64,000 nt of DNA from Gudongella sp034006985 (GTDB lineage: Bacteria > Bacillota > Clostridia > Tissierellales > Tissierellaceae), in NCBI GenBank assembly GCA_034006985.1, contig JAVERT010000002.1, positions 1 through 64,000 of the forward strand, in the 5' to 3' direction. Both the position numbers and the translations under genes were made by a program. Under the pieces are notes generated by a model. The model searched no databases and had not been told where the DNA came from. It saw only the letters and a program-made list of their open reading frames with translations. Numbering within the stretch: position 1 is the stretch's first letter; every line of letters begins with the position of its first letter. Positions 7,008 to 14,834 of this stretch are shown here, piece by piece.

Positions 7008-10000
7008 GTGAAAAGGTTTAATGAATTATCAAATGAACCAGTAAAAGAAAGAGAACACGCTATATCAGAATATTGGAAAGAAATTGACCTATTAAGTAAA
7101 TCTGTTGACACCAGAGATCCTAAGAAACCATATATATTTTATGAAGGACCTCCAACAGCTAATGGAAAGCCAGGAATCCATCATGTTATGGCTAGAACTC
7201 TTAAAGACCTTACATGTAGATACAAAACAATGGGAGGCTACCAAGTAAAGAGAAAAGCAGGATGGGATACACATGGACTTCCTGTAGAGATTGAAGTTGA
7301 AAAGAAACTAAATTTGAAAAACAAACAAGATATTGAAGCCTATGGAATGGAAGCTTTCAATGAAAAATGTAGAGACTCTGTATTCCAATATGAAAAACTT
7401 TGGAGAGATATGACAGAGAGAATGGCTTTCTTAATTGACATGGATGATCCATATATTACACTTGATAACAACTATATTGAATCTGTTTGGTGGATTTTAG
7501 ATAAGTTCTTTAAAGAAGGACTTATTTATGAAGGGCATAAGATATTACCATATTGTTCAAGATGCGGTACTGGATTAGCTAGTCATGAAGTTGCACTTGG
7601 ATATCAAGAGATAAAGACAGAAACTGTAACAATAAAGTTTAAGCTAAAGGATAAAGAAAATGAGTATCTTCTAGCATGGACAACTACTCCTTGGACATTA
7701 CCTTCAAATGTATGTGTAACTGTAAATCCAAATGAAACATATATAAGAGCTAAAAAAGATGATGAAATATTCTATCTTGTAAAATCATTAGCTGATAAGA
7801 ATTTAGGCGAAGACTATGAAATCCTAGATACAATGCAGGGTAGCGATATGGAGTATATGGAATATGAGCAGTTAATTCCACAAATCGATGTTCCGGGCAA
7901 GGCATTTTATGTTACTTTAGGGGATTATGTTACAACTGAAGATGGAACAGGAATTGTTCATACAGCACCAGCTTTTGGTGAAGATGACTACAATACAGGA
8001 TTAAAATACAAACTTCCATTTATAAAACCAGTTTCAGAAACTGGAACATTCACGGAAACAGAATGGGAAGGCAAGTTTGTTATGGATGCAGATAAAGAAA
8101 TTATTCAGTGGTTAAGGGATAATGGCAAGCTATTTAAAAAAGAAAAAATGGTACACAATTATCCACATTGTTGGAGATGCGGGACACCACTTTTATACTA
8201 TGCTAAACCATCATGGTATATTGAAATGACGAAATTAAAAGATAAGTTAATTGAAAATAATAATGGAGTAAACTGGTTCCCAGAATTTGTAGGAGAAAAG
8301 AGATTTGGTAACTGGTTAGAGAATCTTAATGACTGGGCTATCTCAAGAAGTAGATATTGGGGCACACCATTCCCAATTTGGAGATGCGATGACTGTGGAC
8401 ATATAGACTCAATCGGCTCAAGAAAAGATCTTGTAGATAGAGCAATAGAAGATATAAAAGAAGAAGAAGTAGAACTTCACAGACCATATGTAGATAATGT
8501 ACACTTAACATGCCCAGATTGCGGCGGAGTTATGACAAGGGAAAAAGATGTAATAGATGTATGGTTTGACAGTGGGGCAATGCCTTTTGCACAACACCAC
8601 TATCCATTTGAACATAAAGATGATTTCTTTGAGGAATTATTCCCAGCAGACTTTATATGTGAAGGAATCGACCAAACAAGAGGATGGTTCTATTCATTGC
8701 TAGCAATCTCAACATTTGTAACTGGAGAATCTCCATTTAAAAACGTTTTAGTTAATGACCTTGTTCTTGATAAAGAAGGCAAGAAAATGTCAAAAACAAA
8801 AGGAAATACAGTAGATCCATTTGAATTATTTGATAGATATGGTGCAGATGTTCTTAGATGGTATGTAATTTATGTATCTCCACCATGGACACCTACAAAA
8901 TTTGATGAAGAAGGCTTAAAAGAAGTTGAATCTAAGTTCTTTAGAAGTATCAGAAATGTATATAACTTCTTCTCAATGTATGCTAATACAGATGATATTG
9001 ACCCTAGAGAATTCCATGTAGACTATAATGAAAGACCAGAGATAGATAGATGGATACTTTCTAAATTCAATACACTATTAAAGTCATCAAAAGAGAATAT
9101 GGATATATTTGAACTTACAAGAGTTGTAAGAGACATCCAAGAATTTGTTATAGAAGATTTATCAAACTGGTATATCAGAAGAAACAGAAGAAGATTCTGG
9201 TCAACAGAACTTGATGATGATAAAAAAGCAGTTTATAGCACAACCTATGAGATACTAGTAGACCTTTGTAAAATAATAGCACCATTTGTTCCATTTATAT
9301 CAGAGGAACTATATAGAAACCTAACTGGAAAAGAATCAGTTCATATTGACTACTATCCAGCTAGCAATCTAGAGTTAATTCACCCTGAACTAGAAGAAAA
9401 AATGGATTTAGTTAGGGAACTTGTTGCACTAGGAAGAGCATCTAGAGAAAATGTAAAAATTAAAGTTAGACAGCCATTAGCTGAAGTAGTAATAGATGGT
9501 AAGTATAAAGAAAAAGTTATAGATTTAGTTCCACTGATAAAAGAAGAGCTAAATGTAAAAGAAGTAGTATTTGAAGACGATTTAACTCAGTTTATGAACT
9601 ACTCACTAAAACCAAACTTTAAAGTGGTTGGTTCAATACTAGGCTCCAAAGTAAAAGCTTTTGGGAAAGTTCTTCAGACAATAGATGCTAGAAAGACTGT
9701 AGAAGCATTGGAAAATGGAGAAACAATTGAGCTAGAATTGGATGGAGAAAAAACCAATATTACAAGTGATTATGTTTTAACTACAATTTCTTCAAAAGAA
9801 GGATTTAATGTAGTCATGGAGAACAATCTATTTGTAATATTAGATACTCAACTTACAGATGAGCTTATTAATGAAGGTTATGCAAGAGAATTTGTATCCA
9901 AAGTTCAACAAATGAGAAAAGCTAATGGGTATGAGATTCTTGATAATATCACTATTAAATATAACGGTAGTGAAGAAATAAAAGTAGCGGTTGATGAATA

Positions 10001-10118
10001 TAGGGACTTTATAAAATCAGAGACCCTAGCAACAGCGATTAACTTTACAGAAGAAAAAATGTCAGAGACTCAAGATTTAAATGGGGAAGAGACAGGAATA
10101 GAATTATCTAAGAATTAA
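7008..10118 (+). CDS. ileS: Isoleucyl-tRNA synthetase, type 2 (eukaryote-like), with GIHH signature
   Basis: This 1036-residue class I synthetase charges tRNA-Ile. Length and sequence (FYEGPPTANGKPGIHH, residues 44-59) fit the type-2, mupirocin-tolerant branch rather than the roughly 930-residue type 1. The canonical HxGH motif is replaced by GIHH at residues 56-59 (bases 7173-7184). KMSKT is intact at 593-597. Editing-domain and tRNA-binding regions follow in normal order. The start is GTG at 7008, seven bases after AGAGGAGAG; an ATG at 7001 is out of frame and ends after six codons. It is controlled by the T-box upstream and ends at a strong hairpin. Confidence 0.96.
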   Translation: MKRFNELSNEPVKEREHAISEYWKEIDLLSKSVDTRDPKKPYIFYEGPPTANGKPGIHHVMARTLKDLTCRYKTMGGYQVKRKAGWDTHGLPVEIEVEKKLNLKNKQDIEAYGMEAFNEKCRDSVFQYEKLWRDMTERMAFLIDMDDPYITLDNNYIESVWWILDKFFKEGLIYEGHKILPYCSRCGTGLASHEVALGYQEIKTETVTIKFKLKDKENEYLLAWTTTPWTLPSNVCVTVNPNETYIRAKKDDEIFYLVKSLADKNLGEDYEILDTMQGSDMEYMEYEQLIPQIDVPGKAFYVTLGDYVTTEDGTGIVHTAPAFGEDDYNTGLKYKLPFIKPVSETGTFTETEWEGKFVMDADKEIIQWLRDNGKLFKKEKMVHNYPHCWRCGTPLLYYAKPSWYIEMTKLKDKLIENNNGVNWFPEFVGEKRFGNWLENLNDWAISRSRYWGTPFPIWRCDDCGHIDSIGSRKDLVDRAIEDIKEEEVELHRPYVDNVHLTCPDCGGVMTREKDVIDVWFDSGAMPFAQHHYPFEHKDDFFEELFPADFICEGIDQTRGWFYSLLAISTFVTGESPFKNVLVNDLVLDKEGKKMSKTKGNTVDPFELFDRYGADVLRWYVIYVSPPWTPTKFDEEGLKEVESKFFRSIRNVYNFFSMYANTDDIDPREFHVDYNERPEIDRWILSKFNTLLKSSKENMDIFELTRVVRDIQEFVIEDLSNWYIRRNRRRFWSTELDDDKKAVYSTTYEILVDLCKIIAPFVPFISEELYRNLTGKESVHIDYYPASNLELIHPELEEKMDLVRELVALGRASRENVKIKVRQPLAEVVIDGKYKEKVIDLVPLIKEELNVKEVVFEDDLTQFMNYSLKPNFKVVGSILGSKVKAFGKVLQTIDARKTVEALENGETIELELDGEKTNITSDYVLTTISSKEGFNVVMENNLFVILDTQLTDELINEGYAREFVSKVQQMRKANGYEILDNITIKYNGSEEIKVAVDEYRDFIKSETLATAINFTEEKMSETQDLNGEETGIELSKN

Positions 10119-10124
10119 AGAGAG

Positions 10125-10156
10125 AGCAGGTCAATTTGACCTGCTTTTGTTTTATT
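10125..10156 (+). terminator. Terminator after ileS
   Basis: A perfect ten-base-pair stem, AGCAGGTCAA with TTGACCTGCT and a one-base centre, is followed by TTTGTTTTATT. Confidence 0.88.
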
Positions 10157-10200
10157 ATAATGATACAATGGTATTAGAGAAACAAATTGGGGGAATATAT

Positions 10201-10671
10201 ATGCAAAAGTGGTTTAAATATAAGAATTTGTTAATTATTGCAATAATGCTAGCATTAATTGTAAGTGGTTGTAGCTCAAATAATACAATTGTTGAGGAAC
10301 CTCAAACAGAAGAGACAGAATTAGAAACATTAGAAGAATCAGGATATTATTATGAGACTGAAGATGTAGCTCTTTATTTACACACCTATAATAGATTGCC
10401 AGAGAACTATATTACAAAGTCAGAAGCCAATGAACTGGGCTGGGATTCACAAGAAGGGAATCTTTGGGATGTAGCTGACGGTTATGTAATAGGTGGAGAT
10501 AATTTTGGAAACAGAGAAAAGCTTCTACCCATAAAAGAAGGAAGAAAATACTATGAAGCAGATGTAAATTACGAAGGTGGGTATAGAGGAGCTGACAGGC
10601 TAGTTTATTCAGATGATGGACTCGTTTTTTATACAGAAGACCATTACGAAAGTTTTGAACAGCTATATTAG
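10201..10671 (+). CDS. Lipid-anchored barnase-family ribonuclease
   Basis: This 156-residue protein has a signal peptide with lipobox (LALIVSGCSS), then an acidic Thr/Glu linker, then a barnase domain from about residue 58. Conserved landmarks include LPENYITKSEA, GWDSQEGNLWDVA and IGGDNFGNRE. The catalytic trio of barnase is retained: Glu in EADVNYEGG, Arg in GADRLVYS and His in EDHYESF. It should be exported and tethered to the outer face of the membrane. The start at 10201 follows TTGGGGG; a longer reading from 10147 runs into the ileS terminator. The next gene encodes a barstar-like inhibitor, which confirms the assignment. Confidence 0.88.
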   Translation: MQKWFKYKNLLIIAIMLALIVSGCSSNNTIVEEPQTEETELETLEESGYYYETEDVALYLHTYNRLPENYITKSEANELGWDSQEGNLWDVADGYVIGGDNFGNREKLLPIKEGRKYYEADVNYEGGYRGADRLVYSDDGLVFYTEDHYESFEQLY

Positions 10672-10683
10672 GGGGAAGATAAG

Positions 10684-11016
10684 ATGATTGTATTAATTGA
10701 TGCTAATAAGATGAAAAACAAAGATAGTTTTCACCCATACTTTAAAGATAAGCTATCCATAAAAGGATATTATGGAAATAACTTAGATGCAATGTGGGAT
10801 GCAATAAGTGGATTTCATAGGAAATTAAGCATTTATATCTATAATTTCGAACAAATGGAAGATGAAAAAGATAGCTATAGAAATAAAGTTATTGAAACAC
10901 TTAAAGAATTAGAAAAAGAATACGACAATATTAAATGTAAAACAATAATAATAGGTAAAAAAAAGAAAGGTAAAGGATATGGAAATTCAAAAATTAAAGT
11001 CAATAATGGATACTAG
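10684..11016 (+). CDS. Barstar-family RNase inhibitor
   Basis: The 110-residue protein carries the barstar core GYYGNNLDAMWDAISG (residues 30-44), including the Asp/Asn loop that plugs the barnase active site. It starts 12 bases after the RNase gene with GGGGGAAGATAAG as binding site, so inhibitor and RNase are made together. It would protect the cytoplasm from RNase that has not yet been exported. The C-terminal tail is Lys/Gly-rich and longer than in classical barstar. Its last 38 bases overlap the start of the Sir2 gene. Confidence 0.88.
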   Translation: MIVLIDANKMKNKDSFHPYFKDKLSIKGYYGNNLDAMWDAISGFHRKLSIYIYNFEQMEDEKDSYRNKVIETLKELEKEYDNIKCKTIIIGKKKKGKGYGNSKIKVNNGY

Positions 11017-11701
11017 TAAAAGCACTGTGTTTTTAGGAGGAGCAGGAGTTTCTACAGAGAGTGGAATACCTGATTTTAGATCGGCAGCTGGATTGTATTC
11101 AAAAGAAAATGAGATGGGCTATCCTCCAGAGTATCTGTTAAGCCATAGTTTTTTTGCAAATGAGACAGAAAAGTTTTTTGATTATTATAGGAAGAATTTA
11201 ATATATCCTAATGCAAAGCCAAATAAGGCACATATTGCTTTAGCAGAATTAGAAAAAAGAGGTAAGTTAGATGCAGTTATAACACAAAACATAGATGGAT
11301 TACATGCACTAGCAGGATCTAAGAATGTTATCGAGATACATGGTTCGATTTATAGGAACTACTGTATGTCTTGTAATAAAACCTATGGTTTAGAAAAAGT
11401 AACTCTATCAGAGGGGGTTCCTAGGTGTGATTCTTGTGGAGGCCTAGTAAGACCAGATGTAGTACTATACGAAGAAGGTTTAAATATGAAACTTCTAGAT
11501 AGCGCAATAAACTATATCAAAAATGCAGAAACATTAATTGTTGGAGGAACCTCACTAAATGTTTATCCTGTAGCAGGTCTTCTAGAGTATTTTAGAGGTA
11601 AAAATTTAGTAATAATAAATAAGACGATTACAAGCTATGATAATCGTGCTGATTTAGTATTTAGAGATAGCATTGGAGATGTGCTTTCTGGTGTACTCTA
11701 A
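10979..11701 (+). CDS. cobB: Sir2-family NAD-dependent protein deacylase
   Basis: The 240-residue sirtuin shows GGAGVSTESGIPDFRS (NAD site, residues 20-35), TQNIDGLH (near 103) and the catalytic His in IEIHGS. Four zinc cysteines are present in CMSCNKTYG and CDSCGG, followed by VGGTSLNVYP. It removes acyl groups from lysine residues using NAD. The chosen ATG at 10979 lies within the 3' end of the barstar gene and has AAAGGTAAAGG upstream. The next in-frame ATG (11009) has no binding site. Cotranscription with the RNase/barstar pair is probable, though a functional link is not evident. Confidence 0.9.
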   Translation: MEIQKLKSIMDTSKSTVFLGGAGVSTESGIPDFRSAAGLYSKENEMGYPPEYLLSHSFFANETEKFFDYYRKNLIYPNAKPNKAHIALAELEKRGKLDAVITQNIDGLHALAGSKNVIEIHGSIYRNYCMSCNKTYGLEKVTLSEGVPRCDSCGGLVRPDVVLYEEGLNMKLLDSAINYIKNAETLIVGGTSLNVYPVAGLLEYFRGKNLVIINKTITSYDNRADLVFRDSIGDVLSGVL

Positions 11702-11746
11702 AAGAAGAGATTAAAAACAAAGGAATAGATAAGATATATCATTGAA

Positions 11747-11775
11747 AAAATGGAGCCCAAGGCTCCATTTTTTTG
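11747..11775 (+). terminator. Terminator after the Sir2 gene
   Basis: AAAATGGAGCC pairs perfectly with GGCTCCATTTT around a CAA loop and runs into T7. The A-rich left side makes it suitable for the converging minus-strand transcript as well. Confidence 0.9.
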
Positions 11776-11838
11776 GAATTAGCTAATACTAGTATTCAAA
11801 TTGTACTAAACGTGTGAGAAAAAAATATATTCTTTCTT

Positions 11839-12396
11839 CTAAGTTTGAGTAACTTTTTTTCTAGGTGGTGTTGGCATTTTTCTAGCTTTTTTCATTGAAT
11901 TAACTAAAAATCCACCTTTAAATCTTCTTGGTTCATAGGAAACAACAAAAGACTGTGGCTCATATTCATCAACCAAATCTAAAAGTTCTTCTTCTCTACT
12001 TCTCCTTGTAAGGATATCTAATCTATATCTTTTACTGTCTCTTCCTTCTCCTTCATAAACCGTAACGCCAAATCCTTCGTTTCTTAAATGATTAATTAAA
12101 TCTGTATTTTTATTCATAAGATTTACTGCAAAGCTATTGTATCCAATTGCAAGCTTATTCTCAACAGCTCCGCCTATAAGTATACCTAGCCCAAATCCAA
12201 CAGCATATACAACCATTGCAAGTGGTCCTTGGTCTCCACTAAATACTAAGGATAATCCAAATACATATATAAGTGCTTCAGCAAAGCCAAGAAGCGATGC
12301 TATTACAGTCATGTTTTTGACTAAAAATATCGTCCTTAGGGTCAAAAGTGGGACGTATATTAATTGTAGTACTAAAATTAAAACTATATTTATCAT
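11839..12396 (-). CDS. UPF0316-family membrane protein (DUF5698/DUF2179)
   Basis: The 185-residue protein has three N-terminal membrane segments (MINIVLILVLQLIYVPLL; ASLLGFAEALIYVFGL; AMVVYAVGFGLGILIGG), followed by a cytoplasmic DUF2179 domain with GFGVTVYEGEGRDSKRYRLDI-like sequence. This is the layout of the UPF0316/YebE group. The ligand and role are unknown. The start at 12396 has AAGGAAGGAG well placed. It is a single gene, ending opposite the Sir2 gene. Confidence 0.85.
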   Translation of the reverse strand: MINIVLILVLQLIYVPLLTLRTIFLVKNMTVIASLLGFAEALIYVFGLSLVFSGDQGPLAMVVYAVGFGLGILIGGAVENKLAIGYNSFAVNLMNKNTDLINHLRNEGFGVTVYEGEGRDSKRYRLDILTRRSREEELLDLVDEYEPQSFVVSYEPRRFKGGFLVNSMKKARKMPTPPRKKVTQT

Positions 12397-12489
12397 AAAA
12401 TCTCCTTCCTTAATTTAATGCATCATTATAAGTATAGACTATAATCATTGAAAGATACACCTTTAAAATAAAACATTATTGTAATGATT

Positions 12490-12565
12490 GAGTTGGCCCT
12501 GTTAGGGTTGGCGAGACTTATGTCGAATGATAAGGAAATACATAAGTATACCTATGGGACGAAAC
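12490..12565 (+). ncRNA. Copy 1 of an unassigned structured RNA/repeat element
   Basis: CCCTGTTAGGGTTGGCGAG (12497-12515) matches 46343-46361 with one difference. The following CTTAT..CGA.TGATAAGGA stretch is also shared. The hairpin arm ACTTATGT (12516-12523) pairs with ACATAAGT (12540-12547), while the other copy has a different but also paired sequence at the same place; this covariation supports RNA structure. CCTATGGGACG follows, in the place of CCTACGGCG in the other copy. A terminator follows at 12574. No protein product fits. The family is not recognised. Confidence 0.55.
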
Positions 12566-12573
12566 AACAAACG

Positions 12574-12616
12574 AAAGTCTTGAAACCCTTTAAAATGAAG
12601 GTTTCAAGACTTTTAC
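12574..12616 (+). terminator. Bidirectional terminator
   Basis: A 14-base-pair stem, AAAGTCTTGAAACC with GGTTTCAAGACTTT, can end the plus-strand RNA element. It also lies just beyond the 3' end of the minus-strand gene at 12641-13153. Confidence 0.85.
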
Positions 12617-12640
12617 ATTTTGGGGAAATGCTATTTAGTT

Positions 12641-13153
12641 TTACTTTGGGCTCCATTCTAGTACTTCTTGAAAGCTTGTTACATAGTAGTATTTTGATAT
12701 TTCCACCAAAACTATTGCAGTTGTATCAGCATTTATAAAGTCATCCAGATAACTGTGTTTATTTATTAAAACTTTGGACCATTTTTCTACTTCTTCCTTT
12801 TCTTTTAATACTTTTGCTAGTCCTATACAAGTTACTGCTGCTATATCGTTTATACTATTTTCATTATTTGATCTATTATCTATTAATATTGAAACACCAT
12901 TGTTTTTTTTAATCATATTAAATTTTTTAGTTTCTACAGGAGTTGCAAAAGCAAGAGTTGTAAAATCAGCACCACAAGCAAAACTAATCAAACTAGTATA
13001 ACATTCATTATCTCCATTTGTAGCTAAAACTCCAAATGATTGGCTACTTAGTATTTCTTTCATAAGCTTTATTGCGCTATCTCTCTTTTCATTATCTCCA
13101 ATAGCATTTCTTTTAACATCTATATATTCTGGTTTGTCATAATCTTTTACCAT
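12641..13153 (-). CDS. Pyridoxamine-5'-phosphate-oxidase-fold flavin-binding protein
   Basis: The 170-residue protein has the split-barrel PNPOx-like fold: SSQSFGVLATNGDNECYTSLISFA near residue 37 is the typical first strand pair, and TPVETKKFNMIKKNNGVSILIDNR is the conserved middle section. Members bind FMN or F420 or haem and reduce small molecules; the substrate here cannot be told. The ATG at 13153 has AGGAGG nine bases upstream; the earlier ATG at 13159 is too close to it. It lies 27 bases after the selenoprotein oxidase gene in the same direction and probably shares its transcript. Confidence 0.8.
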   Translation of the reverse strand: MVKDYDKPEYIDVKRNAIGDNEKRDSAIKLMKEILSSQSFGVLATNGDNECYTSLISFACGADFTTLAFATPVETKKFNMIKKNNGVSILIDNRSNNENSINDIAAVTCIGLAKVLKEKEEVEKWSKVLINKHSYLDDFINADTTAIVLVEISKYYYVTSFQEVLEWSPK

Positions 13154-13180
13154 TTTCATCTACCTCCTATTTTATTTAAC

Positions 13181-14524
13181 TTACTCTGCAATAGAAGCAG
13201 CAGTGTTTACAGCTTCCCAGGTCAGCGCAAATGGTGGTGAATAAGCATAATCATAATATGCTAAATCCTTAGTTGTAAGACCAGCGTGAATAGCTGTAGT
13301 AAAAGGAAGTAGTCGAAGGACAGCATCCCTTTCCCCGAAAATTCTAGCTCCAAGAATCTTATAGCTTTTATTTTCGAAAATAATTTTAAAATGCACCTTA
13401 CTAGCATCAGGCATATAACCAGGTTTGTTTGAAATTTTAGATTCTGCTATACCATAGTCAAATCCAAGGTCCTTAGCTTGAGCCTCTGTAAGGCCAGTTG
13501 TCGCAAACTCCATGTTTCCTACTTTTATTGAAGAAGAACCTAGGGATTCGTAAGGACCAAAGAGATCTTCCTCTTCCTTAGATAAGTTTATACCAATTTG
13601 TCTACCTATTTTATTGGCACTGGTTGCAAGAGGGATATATGGATCTTTTAAAAACTTATGAGGAACAGTGGCACAATCCCCAACACTCCACACATCATCA
13701 ATGGAAGTACGACCATATTTATCAATGATAATAGCGCCATTTTTAAGTTTTTTGAGTCTTTCATCAGTAAAAATACCTGTATTAGGTTGAAATCCAATGC
13801 CTAGAATCAGGGCGTCAACTTTATCCTGTCGATTTGTAGTAATTATTTCTGTTACTTTTCCATTTTCTGCAATGACATCTTTTAGTCTCTCAGAAAAAAT
13901 AACATTTACACCAAGATTTTTCAATTCATCTGCTACAGCTTGACCAGCTACATTGTCATATACTTTGTTTAAAAGTTGATCTCGTGAGTGATAAAGAGTT
14001 ACATTTAAGTGCTTGTACTTAGAAAGTTGATCAGCTACTTCAACACCTATAAAGCCACCACCAACTATAGCTATATTTTTGTAATTATCCAGATTGTCTT
14101 TAAGTTCTTTAACTATATAAGGTTTAGTGATTGAATATACATTGCTAGAATCTATTCCCTCAAAATCAGGAGTAACAGAAACTGCTCCTGTTGAAATTAC
14201 TAACTTATCATATTCGAAGATCTTTTCTTCACCACTATCTAAATCCCTAGCAAAAACTTGTTTTTTATCAAAGTCTACAGAGTAGACCTTGTGTCTTTGT
14301 AGCAAGTTAATATTTTTTTCCTTTGCATCTTTTAAAGTTCTTGCAAATAAATTCTCATCCATATCGTCGAATACATCACCGATGTAATAGGGCAAGCCTC
14401 AGGCACCAAGGGATATATAATTTTCTTGTTCTAAAACTGTAATACTTAACTCCGGATTTTCACGTATGGCCTTAAAGGCAGTACTCATACCTCCAGCCAC
14501 TCCACCAATAATAACTACTTTCAT
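13181..14524 (-). CDS. NADH oxidase/CoA-disulfide reductase homologue with UGA-encoded Sec42 (predicted selenoprotein)
   Basis: Read from the ATG at 14524, the gene encodes 447 residues with one in-frame TGA at 14399-14401. The N-terminus has VIIGGVAGGMSTAFKAIR (FAD site), then YISLGA-TGA-GLPYYIGD. In this flavoprotein family the position is the single redox-active cysteine (SFxxCGLPY; Cys42 or Cys43 in characterised NADH oxidases and CoA-disulfide reductases). The remainder is full length: NADH site IAIVGGGFIGVEVA, FAD motif SVGDCATV and a normal dimerisation domain. A SECIS-like hairpin follows the TGA. AAAGGGG lies seven bases before the ATG. An automated reading would wrongly start at 14395 and lose 43 residues. 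Sec insertion is inferred; a nonsense mutation is the alternative. Confidence 0.85.
14372..14401 (-). promoter_or_regulatory. Bacterial SECIS-like element after the in-frame UGA
   Basis: On the minus strand, UGA (14401-14399) is followed by 12 bases and then the hairpin TACATC-GGT-GATGTA (14386-14372). The stem is perfect, the apical loop begins with GG, and 18 bases separate UGA from the loop. These fit the known bacterial SECIS layout (short stem, G at the loop start, loop roughly 16-37 bases after UGA). Confidence 0.75.
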
Positions 14525-14640
14525 TTCATCACCCCTTTGGATTATTTGCTTGCTAACATCTATTTACCCTAATACTTGAATGCTTAACTAGGTAAGGTGA
14601 GCATTATAAAATTCAGAGAAGACAGACAATTATTAGGATA

Positions 14641-14669
14641 TTTAAATTTGTATTATAGTAAAATATAAT
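14641..14669 (+). promoter_or_regulatory. Candidate promoter of the retron RNA
   Basis: TTTAAA (14641-14646) and a perfect TATAAT (14664-14669) are spaced by 17 bases, which would start transcription just before the retron RNA at 14683. Confidence 0.5.
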
Positions 14670-14682
14670 GTAATATAATAAT

Positions 14683-14814
14683 ATGTGTGGCTAGATGTTA
14701 AGCTTGTGTTTCGCAAGCAGTGAAGATAATGTTAGGGAGATTGGCCATTTTCTATACAGACTTAAAAATGTCTGAGGTTTATGAATAAGCCGGGCATAAT
14801 GAGTAGCCACACAT
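14683..14814 (+). ncRNA. Retron msr-msd RNA
   Basis: The element is bounded by a perfect 11-base inverted repeat, ATGTGTGGCTA (a1, 14683-14693) and TAGCCACACAT (a2, 14804-14814). Inside the 5' half is an msr-type hairpin GCTTG-N7-CAAGC (about 14702-14718). The 3' half holds the msd, with ACAGAC...GTCTG near 14755-14773 inside a longer imperfect stem from GGCC to AAGCC. The reverse transcriptase gene starts 20 bases after a2. Size (132 bases) and order msr-msd-RT fit known retrons. The branching guanosine and exact ends of the DNA part cannot be fixed by eye. Confidence 0.85.
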
Positions 14815-14834
14815 TTTATTTTAAGGAGAAACCT

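Noticed and set aside
12484..12738. 84-codon plus-strand frame
   Set aside because: It overlaps the RNA repeat, a terminator and the end of a minus-strand gene; the conserved part is better explained as RNA.
13181..14395. 404-residue oxidoreductase starting at TTG 14395
   Set aside because: It lacks the FAD-binding start and a ribosome binding site. The true frame continues upstream through a UGA to ATG 14524.
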